From Novosphingobium sp. Chol11 (GTDB lineage: Bacteria > Pseudomonadota > Alphaproteobacteria > Sphingomonadales > Sphingomonadaceae), in assembly GCA_945906105.1 (NCBI GenBank), contig CAMDQO010000006.1, forward strand, positions 62,001-126,000: a stretch of DNA of 64,000 nt. The letters run 5' to 3'. The notes beneath the pieces are model-generated. The model was not told the DNA's origin. It saw only the letters and a list, made by a program, of their open reading frames with translations, and ran no database searches. A program made the translations under genes and the position numbers. Shown here one piece after another: positions 40,612 through 49,221 of the stretch (its first letter is position 1; each line of letters begins with the position of its first letter).

Positions 40612-41147
40612 ATGCTCCGTTTTCTGGCCGCCTTTTTTTGCTGCTTGCCGCGCTCGCCCCCACTGCGGCGCTGGCCCGCGTCACCATTGCCTTTCACAGC
40701 TTCAACGGCTCCTATTTTGGCGGGCGCTATCCGCATGCCTTCATCGTGTTGGAAGGCACGCTCGATGCCAGCGGCCAGCGGGTGCATGAAAACTATGGCT
40801 ACAGCACCTCTGCTTCGGCGCTTTCGGCGCTGGCAGGGAATGTGCCGGGGGTAATTCAGGTTGAGAAAGAGAAATATATCACTTCGACCAACGTGCATTT
40901 CACCATTCCGATCAGCGACGCGACCTATCATGCGGTGGTTGCCGAGGTGAACGCATGGCGCGATGGGCCGGGGCAAAAGCGCTACAGCCTCGATAGCCGC
41001 AACTGCATCCATTTCATCGCCCGCATTGCGTTGATGGTCGGGCTGAAAGGCACCGATGTGCCGCAAAAGCTGGTGCGGCGGCCCAAGGTCTATCTCAATC
41101 TGGTGACGCGGCTAAACCCGCAGTTGGCGGCGAAAGAGGTGAAGTAA
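40612..41147 (+). pseudogene. Exported hypothetical protein, frame break at T7 in signal peptide
   Basis: An ATG at 40612 with AGGAAG upstream opens MLRFLAAFF, then loses frame at a run of seven T (40633-40639). The long frame (from TTG at 40638) continues LLAALAPTAALARVTIAFHS, the rest of a good signal peptide. One more T would join them. The mature part (about 155 aa) has SFNGSYFGGRYPHAFIVLEG and SLDSRNCIHFIARIALMVGL; the His and Cys suggest a permuted NlpC/P60-like fold (guess). It may be a phase-variable or slippage site, a true lesion, or a sequencing error. Confidence 0.65.
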
Positions 41148-41205
41148 GGGGGAAAACTCGGTCCGCTAACTTGCCCGCCGCGCCTGCATCGGGAATCAGA
41201 CAGGC

Positions 41206-41760
41206 ATGGCGATTCTTTCAGACAAATGGATACGGACCCAAGCGTTGGCAAACGGCATGATCGAGCCGTTTACCGAAAGCCAGCGGCGTGAAGGCTGTAT
41301 TTCCTATGGCCTGTCCTCCTATGGCTATGATGCGCGGGTGGCGGATGAGTTCAAGATATTCACCAACGTCAATTCATCGGTGGTCGATCCCAAGGACTTT
41401 GATCCGAACAGCTTTGTTGATCGCAAGACCGACGTCTGCATTATCCCGCCCAACAGCTTTGCGCTGGCCCGCACGGTCGAATATTTCCGCGTGCCGCGCG
41501 ATGTGCTGGTGATCTGTCTGGGCAAAAGCACCTATGCCCGCTGCGGCATCATCGTCAATGTCACGCCGCTGGAGCCGGGCTGGGAAGGCCATGTGACGCT
41601 GGAATTTTCCAACACCACGCCGCTCCCCGCAAAGATCTATGCCAACGAAGGCGCCTGCCAGTTCCTGTTCCTGCAGGGCAATGAGCCTTGTGAGGTCAGC
41701 TATGCTGATCGCGCAGGCAAATACATGGGCCAGCGCGGCGTAACGCTTCCGAAATTATGA
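41206..41760 (+). CDS. dcd: dCTP deaminase
   Basis: The enzyme deaminates dCTP to dUTP in thymidylate supply. The 184-aa protein shows [33 protein letters not shown], the [31 protein letters not shown] core with the catalytic Glu, and [10 protein letters not shown] near the end. Length and sequence are those of the trimeric bacterial Dcd. It stands 59 bp after the frame-broken gene and 13 bp before a membrane protein gene. Confidence 0.95.
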   Translation: MAILSDKWIRTQALANGMIEPFTESQRREGCISYGLSSYGYDARVADEFKIFTNVNSSVVDPKDFDPNSFVDRKTDVCIIPPNSFALARTVEYFRVPRDVLVICLGKSTYARCGIIVNVTPLEPGWEGHVTLEFSNTTPLPAKIYANEGACQFLFLQGNEPCEVSYADRAGKYMGQRGVTLPKL

Positions 41761-41773
41761 GCGACACTGGCGT

Positions 41774-42325
41774 ATGAGCGGCTTCCTCTTCGCCTTTCTC
41801 GCTTGCCTCCTCGCCTCGCTGGGTGCCCGCGATCAGTTGCTGGTGGCGCAGATGAGCGCACGGCAAGGCCAGCGGCCCGGACTGCTGATTGTCGCCTTGT
41901 TCAGTGCCATCACCTGCACCGCACTCGCTGCCTGGCTGGCAACGGTGATGGCGGCCGAGGTGCCGGGCAAGGCCAAGCTGGTCTTCGCCGGGATCGCGCT
42001 GGTGCTGGCCGGGGGCGAGGCGCTGCTGCTGGCGGCAAAAAAACCGCCCGCCGAGCCGACCAATTCGCTGTTCGCCGCGCTGGTGGTGCTTGCCGCGCAG
42101 CAACTGACCGATGCGGTGCGCTTTCTGGTGCTGGCGCTCGCCCTGCTCACCGCCTCGCCGATCACCGCCGGGCTGGGCGGTGCGGCCAGCGGTGTGATCG
42201 GACTGGGCGCGGCCTGGATGATGCCCGAACTCGCCTCGCAAAAACAGCTTCCCATACTGCGGCGGCTGGCTGGGGTGTTTTTACTGGCGGCAGGGGTTTT
42301 GCTCGGCTGGCGGGGAATGAGTTGA
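41774..42325 (+). CDS. GDT1/UPF0016-like membrane protein
   Basis: The 183-aa protein has six predicted membrane helices in two similar halves. Each half opens with a degenerate GDT1 motif: LGARDQLLVAQMSAR and LAAQQLTDAVRFLV, where the E-x-G-D-K-T/S acidic core of Mn/Ca transporters is largely lost. It could be a diverged cation transporter or a homolog with another role. It follows dcd closely. After its stop lies AGCTTGTCGAAGC, a short palindromic repeat common between sphingomonad genes. Confidence 0.65.
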   Translation: MSGFLFAFLACLLASLGARDQLLVAQMSARQGQRPGLLIVALFSAITCTALAAWLATVMAAEVPGKAKLVFAGIALVLAGGEALLLAAKKPPAEPTNSLFAALVVLAAQQLTDAVRFLVLALALLTASPITAGLGGAASGVIGLGAAWMMPELASQKQLPILRRLAGVFLLAAGVLLGWRGMS

Positions 42326-42374
42326 GCTTGTCGAAGCCCGCGCGTGACCGTTGAACTTATGCTACACCCCCATC

Positions 42375-43010
42375 ATGCCCATCGAAATCATCGACAACGC
42401 CACCGACGAGGCAATCGCCAGCTGGATCGAGGAGCGGCTGCAGATCGTCCTGCAACAGGCCGCAAGCGGCGAAATCTCCATTTCTGTTCCCGGTGGCTCC
42501 ACTCCTTTTCCAATCCTCTCGCTGCTCGCCGCCTCCACGCTTGACTGGAGCCGGATTGCCGTCTGGCCCGGCGATGACCGGATTGTTGATGAGGCGCATC
42601 CGGCCAGCAATGTCGGCCGCATCCGGGCGCTGCTCGAACCAGCTGGCGCGCGGATCGTGCCTCTTGCCGAAAGTGCCAAGCCGCCGCATTTTGCGCTGGT
42701 CTGGCTGGGCATGGGCAGTGACGGGCACATTGCCTCGCTGTTCCCCAATACCGATCCCGATCCCGCCGATCCGCTGCCGCTGCGCCGGATTACCCCTGAT
42801 CCTTTGCCGCCCGAAGCCCCGTTTGACCGGCTGACGCTGACTATCCCGGCGCTGACCAATGCCGATGCGCTGCTGTTTGTGATTCGCGGCGCAGACAAGC
42901 GCGCGCTGTTCGAGGCGGCGGCTGTCCATGCCAGCGATCTGCCGGTTGCTCGTCTTTTAGGTGCCCGCCCACTTGGCGATCACCGCCCGCCTGTCACATG
43001 CTTCGCCTGA
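42375..43010 (+). CDS. pgl: 6-phosphogluconolactonase
   Basis: This enzyme of the pentose phosphate and Entner-Doudoroff pathways hydrolyses 6-phosphogluconolactone. The 211-aa protein has SVPGGSTPFPILSLLA (about residue 39), the WPGDDRIVDEAHPASNVG block (usually GDER-V) and the signature WLGMGSDGHIASLFPNT (about 113-129). The ATG at 42375 begins MPIEIIDN; an upstream extension is not supported. Its last 13 bases overlap the NUDIX gene. Confidence 0.9.
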   Translation: MPIEIIDNATDEAIASWIEERLQIVLQQAASGEISISVPGGSTPFPILSLLAASTLDWSRIAVWPGDDRIVDEAHPASNVGRIRALLEPAGARIVPLAESAKPPHFALVWLGMGSDGHIASLFPNTDPDPADPLPLRRITPDPLPPEAPFDRLTLTIPALTNADALLFVIRGADKRALFEAAAVHASDLPVARLLGARPLGDHRPPVTCFA

Positions 43011-43486
43011 TCCCCAAGCCGCTCCACATTGCCGCACTGCAATGCGTGCATGCGCTGCGGCTGCGCTGGTGGCGCATGATGGGAACGCGGGTGACAGGCT
43101 GCCGGGTGGTGGCGCTGGATCAGCAAGGCCGGGTGCTGCTGATCCGGCATAGCTATGGCGTCAATCACTGGATGCTTCCCGGCGGCGGTATGAAGCGCGG
43201 CGAAGACCCGGTGATTGCTGGGACACGTGAAGTGCTGGAGGAAACCGCCGTGCGGCTGACTGGGGCAACAAAAATCGGCATGATCACCGACTTGATGCAC
43301 GGAGCGGTCAACGATGTGCATGTCATCGCCGGCTGGACGAATGACATTCCGGTGGCTGATGAGCGGGAAATTGTGGAAGCGGCATTCTTCGCGCTCGATG
43401 CCTTGCCTGAGAACATTTCGCGGAAGTTGCCCGATGTGCTGCCGGGCTATGTCATAGCAGCAAAAGCTGTCCGTCAGGCGGACTAG
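42998..43486 (+). CDS. NUDIX hydrolase
   Basis: The 162-aa protein contains a full NUDIX box, GGGMKRGEDP followed by VIAGTREVLEETAV (G-x5-E-x7-R-E-x-x-E-E), at about residues 62-85, after strands VTGCRVVALDQQGRVLLI. The N-terminal 30 residues are basic and helical. The substrate, a nucleoside diphosphate derivative, is unknown. It overlaps pgl upstream and the opposing dinB gene by 35 bp at its 3-prime end. Confidence 0.88.
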   Translation: MLRLIPKPLHIAALQCVHALRLRWWRMMGTRVTGCRVVALDQQGRVLLIRHSYGVNHWMLPGGGMKRGEDPVIAGTREVLEETAVRLTGATKIGMITDLMHGAVNDVHVIAGWTNDIPVADEREIVEAAFFALDALPENISRKLPDVLPGYVIAAKAVRQAD

Positions 43487-44579
43487 GCGCAACCATTGCA
43501 ACCGCTTTGTCGCTTTCCAGCGACGACAGTGTCATCCCCATCAGACGCACCGGCAAGCGCAGTGGCAGCAATTCATCAAGCAAGGCGTGGCCCAGTGCGG
43601 CAAACTGCGTCCGGTCCGCCACCGGTGAGGGCAGCGATTTGGCTCGGGTCATGCCGGTAAAGTCTGACAGGCGCAGTTTCAGCGTCACCGTGCGGCCCTT
43701 GGCCTGCACCTTGGCAATGTCCTCCCAGGCAATTGCAATGATATTGTCCAGCGCCTCGCGCAGCACCGGACCGGAGGACAGATCGCGATCAAATGTCCGT
43801 TCGGTGCCTATCGACTTGCGCGCCTGATTGGCTTTCACCCGGCGCAGATCGATGCCGCGCGCGGCACGGTAGAGGTAGTCCGCCTGATTGCCGAAATGGG
43901 CTTTGAGGAAGGCATGGTCGAGCATGGCCAGATCAGCCCCTGTCTCGATACCCAGCGCGGCCATCTTCTCAGCGCCTCGCGGTCCGATACCGTGGAACTT
44001 GCGCACAGGCAGTCCGGCAACAAACTCCGCACCCTGGCCCGGACGGATCACGCAGAGTCCATCGGGCTTGTTCTGGTCGCTGGCGATCTTGGCGAGGAAC
44101 TTGTTGTAGGAAACCCCGGCGCTGGCCGTCAGACCCGTCTCCGCTTTGATCCGTGCGCGGATGATTTCGGCTATGCGCGTGGCGGAACCGATTCCCTTGA
44201 GATCCTCTGTGACATCGAGATAGGCCTCATCAAGCGAGAGCGGCTCGACATGGGGGGTAAACTCACGAAAAATTGCGCGTATCTGGCGGGAGACCTCGCG
44301 GTAAACCTCGAAGCGCGGGCGGGTGAAAATCAGTTGGGGGCACAGGCGCCTGGCTTTGGACGAGGCCATGGCCGAAAACACACCATATTTGCGCGCCTCG
44401 TAACTCGCAGCCGCCACCACCCCGCGCTCAGCCGAGCCGCCCACCGCCACGGGCTTGCCGCGCAGTTCCGGGTGATCGCGCTGTTCGACGCTGGCGTAGA
44501 AAGCATCCATATCGACATGGATGATCTTGCGCAGGCCCAGCGCCTGATAGCCGTGATCGTCCTCATCTGACTCGTCCAT
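43452..44579 (-). CDS. dinB: DNA polymerase IV (Y family)
   Basis: This translesion polymerase (375 aa) shows KIIHVDMDAFYASVEQRDHP with the catalytic Asp pair (about residue 21), SLDEAYLDVT (about 118) with the second acidic site, YNKFLAKIASDQNKPDGL, and a C-terminal little-finger region ending with the diffuse tail VAPSPPDGQLLLL. Length and motifs fit Pol IV. The first 16 residues (MDESDEDDHGYQALGL) are an acidic extension. It diverges from the Bcr-type transporter across 88 bp. Confidence 0.93.
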   Translation of the reverse strand: MDESDEDDHGYQALGLRKIIHVDMDAFYASVEQRDHPELRGKPVAVGGSAERGVVAAASYEARKYGVFSAMASSKARRLCPQLIFTRPRFEVYREVSRQIRAIFREFTPHVEPLSLDEAYLDVTEDLKGIGSATRIAEIIRARIKAETGLTASAGVSYNKFLAKIASDQNKPDGLCVIRPGQGAEFVAGLPVRKFHGIGPRGAEKMAALGIETGADLAMLDHAFLKAHFGNQADYLYRAARGIDLRRVKANQARKSIGTERTFDRDLSSGPVLREALDNIIAIAWEDIAKVQAKGRTVTLKLRLSDFTGMTRAKSLPSPVADRTQFAALGHALLDELLPLRLPVRLMGMTLSSLESDKAVAMVAPSPPDGQLLLL

Positions 44580-44667
44580 GCAAGAATGGTACAGGATTTG
44601 GCTGAAGGGCGGAAATATTCAGAGCGGGGGCTGGCCGAAACTGGCCGAAGGGTTCAAGGGCGGATCA

Positions 44668-45936
44668 ATGTCTTCTCCCCAGCAGTCCCCCGGCAAACCT
44701 ACCAGATCGCTCATCGACATAGGTGAACGCGAACTCGTGGTGATGATGGCGCTGGTTCAGGCGCTGCAGGCACTGGCGATCGATGCCATGCTGCCGGGCC
44801 TGGCTGATATAGCCCGCGATCTGTCGGTGACTAATGCCAATGACCGGCAATTGGTGGTCGGCCTGTTCCTGCTGGGGGCAGGGCTGGGCTCTTTGATTCC
44901 CGGTACACTGGCTGATCGTTATGGCCGCCGGACGGTGCTGCTGATCTGCCTTGCGGGCAATGTTCTGCTCACCGCCGCCTGCGCTTTGGTCACGGATTTC
45001 ACCGTTCTGGTTGCGCTGCGCATCATGCAGGGCGTGGTCTGCGCTGGCCTTTCCGTGGTGCCATCGGCCATCATTCGTGACCGCTTCGAGGGCGACCGGA
45101 TGGCAAAGCTGCAATCGCTGATCGGCGTGATATTCCTCACCGTGCCGATGCTGGCACCGTCTATCGGGCAGGCCATCCTGCTGGTAGCGAACTGGCGCTG
45201 GATTTTCTGGTTCATAGCGCTGTTTGGGCTGGGAATTGCCCTGTGGGTCTATTTTCGCCTCCCCGAAACGCTCGATCCGGAACACCGTCAGCGCATCCAC
45301 CCACGTGACATTGCTGTCAATTTCAGCAGCACACTGACCAACCGGGATTCGATCGGTTATGTGTTCGCCAGCGCCTGTATTCTGGGTGTGCTGTGGGGCT
45401 ATATCCAGTCAAGCCAGCAACTGGTGGCCGAACATTTCGGCGCGGGAACCGCCTTTCCGGTGCTGTTCGGGGTGATGGCGCTGGCCATGGCGGTGGCCAA
45501 TTTCGGCAACTCACGCATCGTCGAACGCTTTGGCGCGCGGCGCGTTTCGCACAGCGCGCTGCTCCTGTATCTTGGCGTTGCCTTTATCCAGCTGTGGCTG
45601 GCGAGCAGCGGGCATGAAACGCTGATACAATTTGTCGTGGTGATGACGCTGACCATGATGGCGATGGGCTTCACCGGTGCCAACTTTGGCTCGATCGCCT
45701 TGCAGCCATTTGCGCGGATAGCGGGCGCGGCGAGTTCAGTGCAGTCTTTCCTTCGGCTGGTGGTGGGTTCGATCATCGGCTGGTCGGTGGGACAAGCCTA
45801 TGATCAGACCGCGCTGCCTTTCGCCAAGGCGCTGGTCCTCGCCGGAATCGCTGCGCTGGTGCTGGTGCTGTTCAGCGAGCGCGGGCGGCTGTTCCGCCGC
45901 ATCTATCCGGCGGGAACGCCCCGCCCGATTGCTTGA
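44668..45936 (+). CDS. Bcr/CflA-family MFS drug efflux transporter
   Basis: The 422-aa protein has twelve membrane helices and the MFS motif GTLADRYGRRTVLL between helices 2 and 3 (about residues 75-88), with AIDAMLPGLADIARDL in helix 1, the Bcr/CflA pattern. Members export drugs such as chloramphenicol or bicyclomycin by proton antiport; the substrate is not predictable. The start MSSPQQSPGKPTRS has weak ribosome-site support. It is convergent with the MHS transporter. Confidence 0.85.
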   Translation: MSSPQQSPGKPTRSLIDIGERELVVMMALVQALQALAIDAMLPGLADIARDLSVTNANDRQLVVGLFLLGAGLGSLIPGTLADRYGRRTVLLICLAGNVLLTAACALVTDFTVLVALRIMQGVVCAGLSVVPSAIIRDRFEGDRMAKLQSLIGVIFLTVPMLAPSIGQAILLVANWRWIFWFIALFGLGIALWVYFRLPETLDPEHRQRIHPRDIAVNFSSTLTNRDSIGYVFASACILGVLWGYIQSSQQLVAEHFGAGTAFPVLFGVMALAMAVANFGNSRIVERFGARRVSHSALLLYLGVAFIQLWLASSGHETLIQFVVVMTLTMMAMGFTGANFGSIALQPFARIAGAASSVQSFLRLVVGSIIGWSVGQAYDQTALPFAKALVLAGIAALVLVLFSERGRLFRRIYPAGTPRPIA

Positions 45937-45959
45937 TGGCCGATTGCCTGATCAGTTCA

Positions 45960-47591
45960 TCAATGATCGTGATCGATATGCCGCCTGAACGTCTCGGGCA
46001 GAAACAACAGTCCGACCACCAGCGTTAGCCCCGCAACCACCACCGGATACCACAGCCCGGCATAGATATCGCCGCTTGCCGCCACCATGGCGAAGGCAAT
46101 GGTTGGCAGGAAGCCGCCGAACCAGCCGTTGCCGATGTGATAGGGCAATGACATGGCAGTATAGCGGATGCGGCTGGGAAACAGCTCGACCAGCAGCGCT
46201 GCTATGGGGCCGTAAACCATAGTCACCAGCAGCACTAAAGCCACCAGAATGGCGATAACCCGGCCCTTGTTGAGCGCGGCGGGATCGGCCTTGGCTGGAT
46301 AGCCCGCCTTGGCCACTTCTTGCTTGAGAGCGGCGCGAAAGCCCTCGGCACCAGCTTTTGCTGGCTCGAGAGAGCTGATGCGCGCCGAGCCAATCGTTAC
46401 GGTAGCGGGTGAGCCCGCAGCGGCGGTCTGGTTGGCATAGGGGATGCCCGCCTTGGCGAGCCATGCTTTGGCGATATCGCAGCCAGAGCCATCAAACTTG
46501 TTTTTGCCGACCGGATCGAACTGCACCGAGCAGGTTTGCGGATCGGCGATCAAGACTACCGGGGCCAACGCGCTGGCGCGAGCGAGCGCTGGGTTGGCCG
46601 CATCAGTCAGCGCGTGGAACAGCGGGAAATAGCTGACCATGGCCAGAGCGCAGCCCGACAGGATGATCGGTTTGCGTCCGATCTTGTCAGACAGCCAGCC
46701 GAACAACACGAAACACGGCGTGCCGATGGCGAGCGCTATGGCGACCAGCAAATTGGCGGTGCCACCATCGACCTTGAGCACTTTCTCAAGGTAGAACAAT
46801 GCATAGAATTGCCCGGTGTACCAGACCACCGCTTGTCCGGCGACTGCACCGAGCAGCGCCACAAGCACCCAGCGGAGGTTGCGCCATGTGCCAAAAGCTT
46901 CGCGTAGCGGTGCCTTGGAGGTCGTGCCTTCATCTTTCATCGCCTGAAAGACCGGGCTTTCCTCCAGCTGCATCCGGATCCACAGCGAGATGGCGAGCAG
47001 CACTGACGAGATCAGGAACGGCACCCGCCAGCCCCAATCGGCAAAGGCCGCCTCGCCCATCCAGCTGCGCAGCGCGATCACCACGATCAGCGCCGCGAAC
47101 AGGCCGAGAGTGGCCGTGGTCTGGATCCAGCTGGTGTAAAGCCCGCGCTTTCCCGTCGGCGCGTGCTCGGCCACATAGGTCGCCGCGCCGCCATATTCGC
47201 CGCCTAGCGCCAGGCCTTGCAGCAGCCGCAAGCAGACGAGAATCACCGGCGAGGCGACACCGATGGCGGCGTAGCTGGGCAGCAGCCCGACAGCGAATGT
47301 CGAGGCACCCATGATACCCATGGTGACAAGGAAAGTGTTCTTGCGCCCGACCAGATCGCCGATCCGGCCAAAAAACAGCGCACCGAAGGGTCTTACCGCG
47401 AACCCCGCGGCAAAGGCGGCCAGCGCCAGAATGAAGCCAGTGGTTTCATTGACGCCCGAAAAGAACTGGGCGGAAATGATCGTCGCCAGCAGACCGTAAA
47501 GATAGAAATCATACCATTCGAACACGGTGCCAAGCGACGAGGCGAGGACAACCAGCCGGTCCCGACCCGCAGGCGCTGCCACTTCTGCCAT
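45960..47591 (-). CDS. MHS-family (metabolite:H+ symporter) MFS transporter
   Basis: The 543-aa transporter starts with SSLGTVFEWYDFYLYGLLA, the MHS signature, followed by RPFGALFFGRIGDLVGRKNTF (MFS motif A) and LRLLQGLALGGEYGGAATYV. Such proteins import citrate, proline, shikimate or similar acids with protons. About 110 residues (roughly 350-460), ADPQTCSVQFDPVGKNKF with two Cys and TVTIGSARISS, form an extra periplasmic loop between helices 8 and 9, longer than usual. It stands alone, convergent with the Bcr-type gene. Confidence 0.85.
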   Translation of the reverse strand: MAEVAAPAGRDRLVVLASSLGTVFEWYDFYLYGLLATIISAQFFSGVNETTGFILALAAFAAGFAVRPFGALFFGRIGDLVGRKNTFLVTMGIMGASTFAVGLLPSYAAIGVASPVILVCLRLLQGLALGGEYGGAATYVAEHAPTGKRGLYTSWIQTTATLGLFAALIVVIALRSWMGEAAFADWGWRVPFLISSVLLAISLWIRMQLEESPVFQAMKDEGTTSKAPLREAFGTWRNLRWVLVALLGAVAGQAVVWYTGQFYALFYLEKVLKVDGGTANLLVAIALAIGTPCFVLFGWLSDKIGRKPIILSGCALAMVSYFPLFHALTDAANPALARASALAPVVLIADPQTCSVQFDPVGKNKFDGSGCDIAKAWLAKAGIPYANQTAAAGSPATVTIGSARISSLEPAKAGAEGFRAALKQEVAKAGYPAKADPAALNKGRVIAILVALVLLVTMVYGPIAALLVELFPSRIRYTAMSLPYHIGNGWFGGFLPTIAFAMVAASGDIYAGLWYPVVVAGLTLVVGLLFLPETFRRHIDHDH

Positions 47592-47657
47592 ACTATTCCC
47601 CGCCCGTTTTTCAGTATTTGCGCTGTTGTGGCGAAGGATGCCCCTGCGGGCAAGGTC

Positions 47658-48605
47658 TCACTTGCGCGCCAAGGCTGCCAGTTCACGCCGCGACAGCGCG
47701 GGATGTCCTGCGCCTTTCGGGGGCGGCATCGCCGCTTCCCACAACGCGTGCGCCACATGGCCGAGCTTTGCCCTGCGCGAAGTGGAAACGCGGTGATCCC
47801 AGGCGTGCGTGCCCGCCTTGTCCACCTCGCGGGCGATTGCGCCATAGATATCGGCGGCGGCAAGCACGGCCCAGCGCTGGCGAAAGGTCAGTCGCCCGGC
47901 ACCGATCCGCGCCGACGCCTCATAGGCTTTTTCCATCTCGCAAAGCCGGTGCGCGAGGCTGGTGAGCGCGCGGCGGAAATGCGGCTTCATTTGTTCGCCG
48001 GGCGAAATATCGGCTTCGACCAGCCATTCAAGCGGCAGATAGCAGCGCTCGGCAGCGTCATCCTCATCAAGATCGCGGGCAATGTTGGCCAACTGGAAGG
48101 CGAGGCCAAGATCACAGGCGCGGTCAAGCGTGTCCTCATCCTGCGGCGAAACCCCCATGATCACCGCCATCATCACACCGACTGCGCCGGCCACGTGATA
48201 GCAATAGCGCAGCATGTCCGCCTCGCTGCGCGGTTGCCAGTCTGCCGCGTCGAGCGCGAAACCGGCCACGACATCGTCGGCCATTGCGCGGGTGATGCCG
48301 GTCTCGCGCGCGACTAGGCCGAAACCATCGAAGCTGGGGTTGCCGCTGGGTTCGCCCTTCAGCGCCAGATCGGTGAGGCTGCGGATCGTCGCGAGGCGCT
48401 CGGCGGCGCCTGACTGATCGCCCAGTGCTCCGCCCATGTCCTGCGCATCGGCCAGATCATCGCAAGCCCGGCACCATGCATAGAGCAGCCACACGCGTTC
48501 GCGAGTCTCGCGATCAAACAAGCGGCTGGCCATGGCGAAGCTTTTGGACCCGCGCATGATAGAGCTGCGGGCGTGGGTGAGGAGAGCTTCGCGGTCGAAC
48601 GTCAT
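47658..48605 (-). CDS. crtB: Phytoene synthase
   Basis: CrtB joins two geranylgeranyl diphosphates to phytoene, the first committed carotenoid step. The 315-aa protein has the aspartate-rich motifs CRACDDLADAQD (about residue 49) and ANIARDLDEDDAAERCYLPLEW (about 176-195), and AMASRLFDRETRERVWLLYAW early on. It is the last gene of the operon crtY-crtI-LOG-crtB, 19 bp after the LOG gene. Confidence 0.93.
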   Translation of the reverse strand: MTFDREALLTHARSSIMRGSKSFAMASRLFDRETRERVWLLYAWCRACDDLADAQDMGGALGDQSGAAERLATIRSLTDLALKGEPSGNPSFDGFGLVARETGITRAMADDVVAGFALDAADWQPRSEADMLRYCYHVAGAVGVMMAVIMGVSPQDEDTLDRACDLGLAFQLANIARDLDEDDAAERCYLPLEWLVEADISPGEQMKPHFRRALTSLAHRLCEMEKAYEASARIGAGRLTFRQRWAVLAAADIYGAIAREVDKAGTHAWDHRVSTSRRAKLGHVAHALWEAAMPPPKGAGHPALSRRELAALARK

Positions 48606-48624
48606 CGCAAGGCCCGGCCCAGCC

Positions 48625-49221
48625 TCACAAATCGCTCGCCTTCATGGCGAAAATCGGCGTGTGCGGTTCATGCGCCAGCATCCGCTCAAGCAGCAGATCC
48701 AGCTCGTTCTCGGCAATCAGGATGCCCTGGTGGGCTGGGCGGACAAAGCCGGTCTCGGCCATGTGGCGGTTGAACGCGAGCAGGTGATCGAAAAAGCCGA
48801 AGGCGTTAAGCAGCCCAACCGGCTTGGCGTGATAGCCCAACTGCGCCCAGCTGACCGCTTCCCATAGCTCGTCCATCGTGCCGACCCCGCCGGGGATGGT
48901 CAGAAAACCGTCGGACAGATTGGTGAAAGCCAGTTTGCGCTCGTGCATTCCGGCAACGACGTGAAGCTCTGTGCAATCGTGATTGGCGACCTCGCCGCCC
49001 TTACCACTGGCTCCGGCCAAGGCCTCGGGGATCACGCCGATCACCTCGCCGCCAGCACCGAGCGCGCCCGATGCAACCGCGCCCATCAGCCCCAGCCTGC
49101 CGCCGCCATAGACCACGCCGATGCCGCGCGTTGCCAAGGTGCGGCCAACCTCGGCAGCAAGTTCGATATAGCGGGGATCAGCGGGTGAGGCCGAGCCGCA
49201 ATAAACGGCGATGCGCTTCAT
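48625..49221 (-). CDS. LOG-family protein (cytokinin-type nucleoside monophosphate phosphoribohydrolase)
   Basis: The 198-aa Rossmann protein has VYGGGRLGLMGAVASGAL (about 36-53), the LOG signature pair MHERKLAFTNLSDGFLTIPG and GGVGTMDELWE (about 110-120). LOG enzymes release cytokinin bases or, in bacteria, act as general nucleotide N-glycosidases. It sits inside the carotenoid operon, overlapping crtI by four bases (ATGA), with no obvious link to carotenoid chemistry. Confidence 0.9.
   Translation of the reverse strand: MKRIAVYCGSASPADPRYIELAAEVGRTLATRGIGVVYGGGRLGLMGAVASGALGAGGEVIGVIPEALAGASGKGGEVANHDCTELHVVAGMHERKLAFTNLSDGFLTIPGGVGTMDELWEAVSWAQLGYHAKPVGLLNAFGFFDHLLAFNRHMAETGFVRPAHQGILIAENELDLLLERMLAHEPHTPIFAMKASDL

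Noticed and set aside
42319..42340. AGCTTGTCGAAGC palindrome as a terminator
   Set aside because: Short loop, no T run; better seen as one of the dispersed intergenic palindromes common in these genomes.
47217..48317. 366-aa plus-strand frame opposite the MHS transporter and crtB
   Set aside because: Runs across two real minus-strand genes and has no motifs.
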